DNA of 47,224 nt from positions 1 to 47,224 of the IMG/VR virus record IMGVR_UViG_3300027872_000011; one strand, 5' to 3'. Each line of letters begins with the position of its first letter. Position 1 is the stretch's first letter. The translations under genes and the position numbers were made by a program. Below the pieces are notes generated by a model, which saw nothing but the letters and a program-made list of their open reading frames with translations, was not told where the DNA came from and made no database searches. This DNA comes from a virus. This document shows positions 1-6,280 of the stretch, piece after piece.

Positions 1-126
1 CCACAGATTCGGAGGTGGGTCAACGTTGTCAGCAGGGCCGGGAACTCGCCTATCGGTGAACTGCCTGACATCTGGGACATCGAGTGGCCGGAACTTTACG
101 AGCCCAACATCGTCGAGTTCTCGTCG
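1..126. repeat. Left copy of 126-bp terminal direct repeat (contig overlap)
   Basis: These bases are identical to 47093-47218. The portal reading frame continues across the implied junction, so this looks like assembly overlap of a circular or circularly permuted genome. The 6 bases after the right copy do not match bases 127-132, so the last few bases of the contig are a variant or an error tip. Confidence 0.9.
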
Positions 127-576
127 TCCGTGGCCGCGCTGGCAAACGCTGGCGTGCTGCTGGTCAACAACGGAATCTTCAGCGAGGCTGAGGTCCGGGA
201 CAATGGCACGCTGACCAAGGCCTACCCTCACCAGGACATCACGACCGTCGAGGCAGAGCCGGACGAGACCGAGCCTGAGGGCATCAAGGGAGAGCCGGAG
301 CTCAGTGACATCGACGGTGATGAAGACATTCAGAAGACTGCGCTAAATGGCGCACAATTCTCCGAACTCCGAGAGCTCAGTAAGGACGTGACCGAGGGCG
401 CGCTTCCACTGCAAACGGCAGTCAGGGCGGCGATGTTCGGATTTCAGATGAGCGAGGCGGAGGCACGCGAGATGCTGCAGCCCGCCGCAGACGAGAACGA
501 GAGGAGGCGCGCGGGGAAGACTATCGAGACGCCGCCGATTGAATCCACGCCCGTGCCTGCGACGACCGAGGTCTGA
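1..576 (+). CDS. Portal protein, C-terminal part (continues from 46019)
   Basis: This is the 3' part of the dodecameric portal that forms the DNA entry channel at one capsid vertex. The frame is open from base 1. It joins in frame, through the 126-bp overlap, to the gene starting at 46019, giving a 549-residue protein of the DUF1073 (Phage_portal_3) type. After the core comes an acidic linker (around DETEPEGIKGEPELSD) and then a helical tail around TALNGAQFSELRELS. Similar tails end many phage portals. The stop overlaps the ATG of the next gene (TGATG). I see no Acb1 phosphodiesterase domain at the C-terminus. The function is well supported; the exact junction sequence is not. Confidence 0.88.
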   Translation, partial: PQIRRWVNVVSRAGNSPIGELPDIWDIEWPELYEPNIVEFSSSVAALANAGVLLVNNGIFSEAEVRDNGTLTKAYPHQDITTVEAEPDETEPEGIKGEPELSDIDGDEDIQKTALNGAQFSELRELSKDVTEGALPLQTAVRAAMFGFQMSEAEAREMLQPAADENERRRAGKTIETPPIESTPVPATTEV

Positions 577-1622
577 TGGCCAGCACAGTACGCCGCAAGC
601 GCAAGCCCGCCGGCTCCCCCATCGAGCCCAATCAGCGAGTCGAGGACGGGCATGTTCGATTCATGCGGGGCTGGGCTGCCGTGATGAACCGCATCCAGCG
701 CGAGCACTGGCCTGAGATTCGCAAGTTGGTCGAGCGCGAGCAGAAGCGGCTGGGCACGCGGACTGACGCTGCCCGGCGAGACGCTGAGCCAAAGTCGATC
801 GCATCCGTGAATTCGATAATGGCCGACATGCTCGACGAGTACGTTGCTGAGTTTCGATCGAAGTCCAAGAAGTCCGTCGCTACCGTCGAGGGCACCGAGG
901 TCAAGCTGGAGTCGACATCGAGTGACGCGTGGGCAGCGAACATCGAGTCACTCGTCGACCAAGCGCCGGGACTGACAGCCGGAGACAAAACTCAGGTGAA
1001 CGAATTCCTCATCGACGGCGAGCCCGACATTCCGAAGTCGGTGCGCAGGAAGTGGATTCGAGACCAGCTCGGCCTAGTCGGTGGAAAGCCGCTCAGTCCG
1101 GTCAAGGTCAACGGCAAGTCGATCGAGTCGCTGTCTGGCCGCTCGATGAAGCGCATGAAATCGGTCGTCACGAACGGCATCCTCAACGGCTCGCGAGTCG
1201 AGGGGATAATGAAGAGCCTAGCGGACATCCCTGGCATCACAGCTCGACACGCAGAGACTATCGCCCGCGACCAGGTGGTCAAGCAGAATGGCAAGATGAC
1301 GCGCATTCGCCACGAGGCGCTGCACGTCACACACTACACGTGGCAGAACGTGGGCGATGACCGCGTGCGCAAGACGCATAAGGAGTTCGGCAAAAATGGC
1401 GGTCAAAGGTATAGCTACAAAGAGGGTGCGCCAGGAGGGATAAACCCAGCAGAGGAAGTTCTATGTCGATGCTGGGCCTCCCCTGACCTCGCAGGCGCCC
1501 TCGCGGCAGCGAAGAAGGCGAAGGCCCGGGGCGACATGCGACCGCGGTTGATGAGGCGCCTACGGCCGGACCGGAGGATTCGGGCTCACATTCCTATGGC
1601 GCCGCAATGCCACCACGCGTAG
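576..1622 (+). CDS. Mu gpF-like minor head protein
   Basis: 348 residues. This is a portal-associated minor capsid protein of the Mu F / SPP1 gp7 family, thought to act in head assembly and DNA delivery. The signature half lies at roughly residues 225-300: an ARDQVVKQNG segment, then HYTWQNVGDDRVRKTH, then a Cys-Arg-Cys motif (EVLCRCW) that matches the usual conserved end of the domain. The N-terminal half is basic and helical. The start overlaps the portal stop (TGATG). The last 37 bases overlap the end of an opposing gene (1586-1843), with no terminator between the two converging operons. The basic tail after residue 320 is not typical of the family. Confidence 0.85.
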   Translation: MASTVRRKRKPAGSPIEPNQRVEDGHVRFMRGWAAVMNRIQREHWPEIRKLVEREQKRLGTRTDAARRDAEPKSIASVNSIMADMLDEYVAEFRSKSKKSVATVEGTEVKLESTSSDAWAANIESLVDQAPGLTAGDKTQVNEFLIDGEPDIPKSVRRKWIRDQLGLVGGKPLSPVKVNGKSIESLSGRSMKRMKSVVTNGILNGSRVEGIMKSLADIPGITARHAETIARDQVVKQNGKMTRIRHEALHVTHYTWQNVGDDRVRKTHKEFGKNGGQRYSYKEGAPGGINPAEEVLCRCWASPDLAGALAAAKKAKARGDMRPRLMRRLRPDRRIRAHIPMAPQCHHA

Positions 1623-1843
1623 AGGTGACACCCCTCCAGCACATGCAGCTTGCCGTGCTCCATGTAGTGCGTCGATCGCATTGGCCCGGCATAGTCCAGC
1701 GTACCGAGGCAGCAAGCGCCCATTGCAGGCCAGTCTCCACGCGCTGGCGTGGGTGGCTGCATCACACTGACGCGCCGATAGGCCTTCGAGTTCGCCTGCC
1801 CATGTCGGGGCTTGCAGACCTTGGGCATGGAGCGCCAGCTCAT
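1586..1843 (-). CDS. Hypothetical protein, last gene of the minus operon
   Basis: 85 residues; family not recognised. The start ATG overlaps the stop of the upstream 43-residue gene (ATGA), as throughout this operon. The protein is rich in Met, Cys, His and Trp, with scattered Cys-Cys and WWHC-like spots but no clean zinc motif. Its 3' end runs 37 bases into the opposing minor head gene, so the two transcripts would be antisense there. Coding status rests on the overlap architecture only. Confidence 0.5.
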   Translation of the reverse strand: MSWRSMPKVCKPRHGQANSKAYRRVSVMQPPTPARGDWPAMGACCLGTLDYAGPMRSTHYMEHGKLHVLEGCHLYAWWHCGAIGM

Positions 1844-1944
1844 GCCCCAACCTGCAGAAGAACTCTATCGGCCCCGCGCCAAGCCATCGCAACCTCATCG
1901 ACAGCCAGCAGCGTGGCCAGGTCAGCGTCCGACCATACCGTCGA
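1838..1944. repeat. Direct repeat copy 1 (107 bp)
   Basis: Matches 2666-2772. The first 74 bases are identical and the remaining 33 carry 5 mismatches. Both copies code the same C-terminal peptide on the minus strand and include the start of the following gene. Confidence 0.92.
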
Positions 1945-1971
1945 TATCGACAACACTAACTCGATGTCCAT
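1840..1971 (-). CDS. Truncated paralogue of the 2668-3015 gene
   Basis: 43 residues. The C-terminal 33 residues (from TVWSDADL to LLQVGA) are almost identical to the C-terminus of the 115-residue protein at 2668-3015. The N-terminal part of that protein is missing and replaced by a short new start. The ATG overlaps the stop of the Lar-like gene (TGATG) and its stop overlaps the next ATG (ATGA), so it still sits correctly in the operon. Function unknown. It may be a duplication remnant kept for translational coupling or a functional small protein. Confidence 0.55.
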   Translation of the reverse strand: MDIELVLSISTVWSDADLATLLAVDEVAMAWRGADRVLLQVGA

Positions 1972-2162
1972 CAGCACGGCGCCTTGTTCCATGCCTGAAT
2001 GGCCCCCAGGGAAGTGGGCGACATCGGGCCCTGTGCATCGCACTTGTCGCAGAACGCGGCGTGCTTGGACATGTCATCGAGAGATGCAACTCGCAGCCCT
2101 CCCTCGTCCTTCGCTCCACAGAATGGGCAGTTGTTCAATTTGTTTGGTCTTGAATCATCCAT
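1971..2162 (-). CDS. Lar-like restriction alleviation zinc-ribbon protein
   Basis: 63 residues. It matches the Lar family pattern: CPFCG near residue 12, a middle of about 20 residues, a second CDKC near residue 38 followed by AQGP, and an AIQAWNK ending. The family founder, Rac prophage Lar, reduces cleavage by host type I restriction, and phages often carry such small ribbons. The ATG overlaps the stop of the upstream membrane gene (TGATG). Membership is read from motif spacing; actual anti-restriction activity is inference. Confidence 0.75.
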   Translation of the reverse strand: MDDSRPNKLNNCPFCGAKDEGGLRVASLDDMSKHAAFCDKCDAQGPMSPTSLGAIQAWNKAPC

Positions 2163-2671
2163 CACTCACCCCCGTCCTTCTCAGCAGGCTTCATGCGCCA
2201 CTGTCGACCGCACTTGCATGTCGCGCCCAGCATCTCACCCTCATCCTTGAAGCCATACATCTGACCACACAAACATCGGAGCACCCCAGGCTTGCAGAGT
2301 AGCGGGCTGTCCTTGAGGCGAAGGTCGTCGAGCACATCCCTTCTTCTGCGCCGACGGTCGTCGAGCGCCTCGCCGATTGACGAGCCTGCCCACATGACCG
2401 GGGCTATCACAACGAATAGCGACACGCCGCTGACCAGGAATGCCAAGACGACCAAGGCAGCTGCGACGACCAACCCAAGCATCGCAGCGAACACACCTGC
2501 GACAATGGCTATCGGGCCCCACAGTGGCATCAGGACATCCCAGTAGTCGAGCTGAGGTGCGGTGGTGCAGCGGGCAAACGCAAGGGCTGAGGGAAGGACT
2601 GCCACCCACAGGAACATGAGGAGGAAGCCGCCCATGGACATTCGGATGCTGGCCTTTGATTCCTCGCTCAT
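2162..2671 (-). CDS. Membrane protein with C-terminal zinc ribbon
   Basis: 169 residues. A hydrophobic segment lies at about residues 11-32, followed by a long hydrophobic stretch (about 51-98) that could hold two helices. Next comes a basic run of arginines and then a C-terminal zinc-ribbon candidate with a CLC pair and a CKC pair about 20 residues apart. The start overlaps the upstream stop (ATGA). I do not recognise the family. The arrangement suggests a membrane-anchored protein with a cytoplasmic nucleic-acid- or protein-binding ribbon. It could act in superinfection exclusion or host takeover, but nothing in the sequence decides this. Confidence 0.65.
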   Translation of the reverse strand: MSEESKASIRMSMGGFLLMFLWVAVLPSALAFARCTTAPQLDYWDVLMPLWGPIAIVAGVFAAMLGLVVAAALVVLAFLVSGVSLFVVIAPVMWAGSSIGEALDDRRRRRRDVLDDLRLKDSPLLCKPGVLRCLCGQMYGFKDEGEMLGATCKCGRQWRMKPAEKDGGE

Positions 2672-2772
2672 GCCCCAACCTGCAGAAGAACTCTATCGGC
2701 CCCGCGCCAAGCCATCGCAACCTCATCGACAGCCAGCAGAGTGTCAAGGTCCGCATCCGACCATACCGTCGA
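2666..2772. repeat. Direct repeat copy 2 (107 bp)
   Basis: Partner of 1838-1944. It codes the C-terminus of the 115-residue protein and the first bases of the membrane protein gene. Confidence 0.92.
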
Positions 2773-3015
2773 GAGGGTCACGCCACGGAACCGCATTGGG
2801 TCATTGAGTGGCAGTGTGGGAGTCACAGTGCCGTCGGGCCAGAGGATTGCACGCCTCGACGAGAGCCAGACTCCACCAGCCTCCACGCACCACTGGCGCA
2901 GCATATGACATCGGTCCCACGTGCCACCGACGATGGCTGAGCCGCCGCCGCCAGCACGCTGTCTCAGAAGCCGCACGATGGTGCTGCGTGGCTCGTGCCG
3001 GACGGTGACGCTCAT
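2668..3015 (-). CDS. Hypothetical protein, 115 aa
   Basis: Unrecognised soluble protein. The start at 3015 is chosen because the ATG overlaps the upstream stop (ATGA); a longer reading upstream would overlap the neighbouring gene extensively. It has a basic N-terminus, a GGGG turn and a middle with several Trp and Cys. Its C-terminal 33 residues are duplicated in the 43-residue gene at 1840-1971, which suggests a recent internal duplication in this operon. Confidence 0.6.
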   Translation of the reverse strand: MSVTVRHEPRSTIVRLLRQRAGGGGSAIVGGTWDRCHMLRQWCVEAGGVWLSSRRAILWPDGTVTPTLPLNDPMRFRGVTLSTVWSDADLDTLLAVDEVAMAWRGADRVLLQVGA

Positions 3016-3929
3016 GAGTCGTCCCCCTTGCACGCCGAACACTCTGTCTCGCAGGTGCCTACCCCGAAGTACTTTCGACCGCACGCCCCACAATGCAGCG
3101 ACATCATGGAGTGACCCGCATTCGCCTCGGCAAATCGCAGGTGATTCTCCAGTGCGAGCGCGATGCGGCTCAGGGACTTGTCGTCGATTCGAGCCCCGGA
3201 CTCCGGGTCGATTCGCAGCTTGGCCACTCTCGCCCACGCCTTCTCCTCTGACTCGACGAGCTCAGCCACGCGGGCCTCGACAGTCCTCCAGTACTTGCCA
3301 GCTGCCTCAGGCGTCACGTCTCCAGGGTCCCCCGCGGGCGCACCAGCTAGACCTGACTCGTCTTTCCATTTGGCGACCTCTGCTTCTAGCACGTCATTCT
3401 CGGTGAACTTGCGCGCGTGACATTTGGAATCAGCCATCTGATTTTTCCAATGCTCGACCTCACCCTGCAACCGACCGAGCTCCGCCTTGATGGCACGCGG
3501 CAGCTCCGGGCCGATGTCGGGGCCGTCGACGATGCTGGCGCTGATTTCGTGGAGCTGGGATTCGAGGTCTGTCACGCGCCCTCGCAGCCCCGCCCGGTCA
3601 GTGGTCGCTATCTCGAATGCCTTGAGCACGTCGTTGAACGCGTCAAGCGGAGTCGTGGCCGTGCCATCGCAATCCTGCGAGATGCCCATGATAGCCTCGC
3701 GCTCGTCCTCGATCTCCAATAGCTCCCACGCAAGTGCTGTGAGCGGCGTGGCCTTTAGGGTGGCCGTATCGCATTCTGGCGCTACCTTTGTCAGTATCTC
3801 CATGGCCTGCGACCGGGCGGTCACCTCGACGCCGTGGTGGCAGGAGACCAGCCTATCAGGAACTGGCACGCCGTAATGCGCGGCCCGAATCTTCCATTGC
3901 TCCAGTTGTTCCAGTTGGTCAATATTCAT
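3012..3929 (-). CDS. Coiled-coil protein with C-terminal zinc ribbon
   Basis: 305 residues from the ATG at 3929, which overlaps the lipoprotein stop (ATGA). Three extra upstream residues are possible but less likely. The body is helical, with coiled-coil blocks including GLRGRVTDLESQL and VEARVAELVESEE. The C-terminus has a Cys-rich ribbon (CGACGRKYF, then CETECSAC). The ARVxxLE-type heptad is shared with three other proteins of this operon, which suggests paralogous segments. Function unknown; a DNA-binding or scaffolding role would fit the ribbon but is inference. Confidence 0.65.
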   Translation of the reverse strand: MNIDQLEQLEQWKIRAAHYGVPVPDRLVSCHHGVEVTARSQAMEILTKVAPECDTATLKATPLTALAWELLEIEDEREAIMGISQDCDGTATTPLDAFNDVLKAFEIATTDRAGLRGRVTDLESQLHEISASIVDGPDIGPELPRAIKAELGRLQGEVEHWKNQMADSKCHARKFTENDVLEAEVAKWKDESGLAGAPAGDPGDVTPEAAGKYWRTVEARVAELVESEEKAWARVAKLRIDPESGARIDDKSLSRIALALENHLRFAEANAGHSMMSLHCGACGRKYFGVGTCETECSACKGDDS

Positions 3930-4483
3930 AAGTGGCACTCACTCAATGCACCATCCATGAGCGACCCGCAAGTCGTCGGCGCATTCGACTCGCAGTGATT
4001 CGCAAAACAATCCGCAATCAGCTCCGACCAAACCTCAAGGCATGCCAAGTCGTGCAGCGGGTCGACATCGCACATCCGATACACGCACTCCGCGCGGTCG
4101 ATTCGCGCATCCATCCACCGCCGATTCTGGCACGCGCTCCACTCGCATCCACCAGCCGGCTCCGGGCAGCCCGCGGTGTTCGGCACGATGAGGCACTCGA
4201 CCGGCACCTCGCCACCACACGCGGTCCAGCCAGCGCTGAGGGTCGACTCCGTGTCGTCGATGGGAGTGCTCGTCTCAGGCGTCTCAGTCTCCTCGTGCTG
4301 GCTCGTCTCGTCCGGGGTGTCGAGTATCGTGTCCCAGATGAGCGAGCCCGTATCGAGCTTCGTGTCGATGTGCTCGGGCTGCACGGTGAAGTCAGCTTCG
4401 GTGATGATGGGGACGGACCAGCCGGCGACGGCGTCGGATGGGCTGCAGGCGGTGAGGGCGATGGTCATGAGGAGGGCTCGCAT
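3926..4483 (-). CDS. Predicted phage-encoded lipoprotein
   Basis: 185 residues. The N-terminus is a very short signal peptide ending in an LTAC lipobox (MRALLMTIALTAC), so the Cys should be lipidated and the protein anchored in the host envelope. A Thr/Asp/Glu/Pro-rich linker of about 70 residues follows, then a compact domain with about 12 cysteines, probably disulfide-bonded. The start at 4483 is chosen for the lipobox and overlaps the end of the DUF3850 gene by 19 bases. Phage lipoproteins often block superinfecting phages at the receptor; that role is plausible here but not shown. The linker style resembles lipoproteins of Myxococcota-like hosts. Confidence 0.7.
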   Translation of the reverse strand: MRALLMTIALTACSPSDAVAGWSVPIITEADFTVQPEHIDTKLDTGSLIWDTILDTPDETSQHEETETPETSTPIDDTESTLSAGWTACGGEVPVECLIVPNTAGCPEPAGGCEWSACQNRRWMDARIDRAECVYRMCDVDPLHDLACLEVWSELIADCFANHCESNAPTTCGSLMDGALSECHL

Positions 4484-4791
4484 CCTGGTGGAACCCTGCG
4501 AAGGGTCCCGCATTCCCCCGTGTTGAAGGGCTGCCACCTCGCATCTTGTTGTGTGTGTAATGATATCGACATGGCCACCATTCCAGCCGCCAGCCACGGG
4601 CCTGTCACCATGTACGAGACGATGACTTTGACGGACCTGCCGGTGTAGCGGCCGGCATTAGGGCTCCACTCTCGAAGAAGCAGCGTATCCCACACGCCGA
4701 ACTCGCGGTCATTCTCCCTAAGCTCGAACATCTTGCGCTCGTCGACCACGGCCTGAAAATGTTCGGGCCACGTCTTCAGTTCGTGATGCAT
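4465..4791 (-). CDS. DUF3850 (ASCH-like) RNA-binding-fold protein
   Basis: 108 residues. It shows the DUF3850 pattern: a start HELKTWPEHFQAV, then ERKMFELRENDREF, then DTLLLREWSP and YTGRSVKVIVSYMV. The family belongs to the ASCH/PUA-like superfamily, which binds RNA or modified bases, and is common in phages and mobile elements. The ATG overlaps the upstream stop (TAATG). After about residue 70 the sequence departs from the family and runs into the lipoprotein gene. The biochemical role in phages is unproven. Confidence 0.82.
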   Translation of the reverse strand: MHHELKTWPEHFQAVVDERKMFELRENDREFGVWDTLLLREWSPNAGRYTGRSVKVIVSYMVTGPWLAAGMVAMSISLHTQQDARWQPFNTGECGTLRRVPPGCEPSS

Positions 4792-5273
4792 TATGAATCA
4801 CCCCTGACAATAGCCTTGCGCTTACGCAACTTACCGAACCTAGGCAACCTCGAGCACATCTCGCACAGCCGATGCATGTTATCGCCCGACCCCAGCATCA
4901 CCGTCGCCGGCGTGTTGAGGTGGTGCGCGTCGCCGATGTGAGCATACCGACTCGTGTTCGGATTCCACACACATCCATCGTGACCCCGCTCGGGAACATT
5001 CTCGCTCGGGTTGTCGGATTCTTCCCGGACGAGTGCATTCGCAGGGCGATTGCCCCGCAGGCGGCTGGCAACTGTGCAGCGGACTGCATCGGGTTGGACC
5101 GGCAGTTGCTCGCAGAGCATGGCGACGAGCTCGGCGTTCTCCATCTCGAGCGTGGTCACGCGGGCCTTGAGCGCTCGATTGTCTTCGACCTCTCTGTTGT
5201 ACGCGCGCAGCGTCGCAGACTTTATCACCTCGTCTAGCGGGACAGGTTTTTGCAGGTTTTTAAATTCAGTCAT
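4791..5273 (-). CDS. Coiled-coil protein with Cys-pair tail
   Basis: 160 residues from the ATG at 5273; a GTG one codon upstream is also possible. A good Shine-Dalgarno sequence (AAGGAGG) lies about 10 bases upstream. The N-terminal third has a coiled coil (KARVTTLEMENAELVAML). The remainder is Asn/His-rich and ends with a CEMC pair in a basic stretch. Not recognised. It follows a gap of about 60 bases, one of the few breaks in this overlapping operon, so it has its own ribosome binding site. Confidence 0.62.
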   Translation of the reverse strand: MTEFKNLQKPVPLDEVIKSATLRAYNREVEDNRALKARVTTLEMENAELVAMLCEQLPVQPDAVRCTVASRLRGNRPANALVREESDNPSENVPERGHDGCVWNPNTSRYAHIGDAHHLNTPATVMLGSGDNMHRLCEMCSRLPRFGKLRKRKAIVRGDS

Positions 5274-5334
5274 CACGCCCCTCCCTCCTTGCTATCGACC
5301 TTGCCGTTGAAGAATGGACATGGCCCTATTTTTC

Positions 5335-5685
5335 TCATGGTCGCCTCATTTCAAAGTCCGCGTCCTTCTGAGCCTCGAGCTCCTCCACGCGGGCCCGAAG
5401 GCGCTCGACCTCGGACTGGACCATCGGCTCGCTCATCAGCTTGGCGCTCGGTCCAGCAGCCACCCGCACGACAGCATCGACCGACCTGACGATGAAGTCC
5501 ATGCTCGCAGGCATGGGGCCGTGCGAATCATCCAATCGCAGCGCCTTGGTCAACGCGACGCGAACGGATATTTGCGCGTGCTCGAGCTCGGCAGCGTAAT
5601 CACACGCCATCGAAGCCGTGTCGATGCCATCCTCCATGCACTCGATATCAGCGACGTGGTCCCTCAGTTCAGATAACCTACTCAC
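5335..5685 (-). CDS. Coiled-coil hypothetical protein, 116 aa
   Basis: Small acidic helical protein. A heptad region near the C-terminus (VERLRARVEELEAQ) is related to the coiled coils of its neighbours. The start ATG overlaps the upstream stop (ATGA). No family recognised; it probably oligomerises or partners with the adjacent coiled-coil proteins. Confidence 0.6.
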   Translation of the reverse strand: MSRLSELRDHVADIECMEDGIDTASMACDYAAELEHAQISVRVALTKALRLDDSHGPMPASMDFIVRSVDAVVRVAAGPSAKLMSEPMVQSEVERLRARVEELEAQKDADFEMRRP

Positions 5686-6062
5686 GACCCGGCCTCAAGA
5701 CTAGCCCTGAGGCTCCGAGCGAGGTTCTCATTACGCTCTAAAAGCTGTACATTCTCCTCTTCGAGAACCGCCACGCGGGCCTGCGCGACACCGAATTTCT
5801 GATGCAGCACGATGATCTCGTCAATCGGGCCCTGAAGCATCTCGGGTGCAAACCCAAGCATTCGCTTATTGTTGTCGGCCGCATGCTGGACTGCACGACC
5901 CCACGCCAACTGCATCGCCTCGACGTCCTTGGCCTTGACCTTCTCTGTAGCTTCGAGCACCGCCACGCGGGCCCGGAGCTCTGCGTTTTCTCGCTTCACG
6001 GTCATGATTCCCTCAGCAGCTGCGACGTTCAACGTTAGGTTCATTTCACCTATCTTACTCAT
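5682..6062 (-). CDS. Coiled-coil hypothetical protein, 126 aa
   Basis: The start at 6062 is chosen because the ATG overlaps the zinc-ribbon gene stop (ATGA); a reading from 6107 would overlap that gene by almost 50 bases. It holds two related heptad blocks, ENAELRARVAVLEATEK and QARVAVLEEENVQLLERN, separated by about 60 residues with a helical look. The internal repetition and the likeness to the neighbouring genes point to duplication of one coiled-coil cassette. Function unknown. Confidence 0.62.
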   Translation of the reverse strand: MSKIGEMNLTLNVAAAEGIMTVKRENAELRARVAVLEATEKVKAKDVEAMQLAWGRAVQHAADNNKRMLGFAPEMLQGPIDEIIVLHQKFGVAQARVAVLEEENVQLLERNENLARSLRASLEAGS

Positions 6063-6280
6063 GACTTGCCGACTTTCTTCAGCGCCGCCCTGCAAGACTC
6101 GGAGCACGCGACCCTATCAACGGACGGTCGCCAGCAGGCTTTGCACTCCAGAATGCCGTCGTATGACCAGCCGTCACCCCACTGAGACTCGGAGCCACAG
6201 TGAGTGCACGTCCATATTCGGACGCCGCGGATGACGTTGCTGTGGTCGTCGATCTTGCCATGCCTTCCACAGGTCGCCAT
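6059..6280 (-). CDS. Small zinc-ribbon protein
   Basis: 73 residues. Several Cys pairs or singles are spaced as in zinc ribbons: an N-terminal TCGRHG, then CTHCGS, CKACW and CSESC, enough for two zinc sites. The ATG at 6280 overlaps the stop of the initiator gene (TGATG); a start five codons upstream is possible. It is the first gene after the replication initiator, so it may assist in DNA replication or transcription, but this is inferred from position only. Confidence 0.68.
   Translation of the reverse strand: MATCGRHGKIDDHSNVIRGVRIWTCTHCGSESQWGDGWSYDGILECKACWRPSVDRVACSESCRAALKKVGKS

Noticed and set aside
1-576. An Acb1 anti-CBASS domain fused to the DUF1073 portal
   Set aside because: Some databases label DUF1073 proteins by Acb1, but the C-terminal part here is an acidic linker and a portal-type helical tail with no paired catalytic HxT motifs visible.
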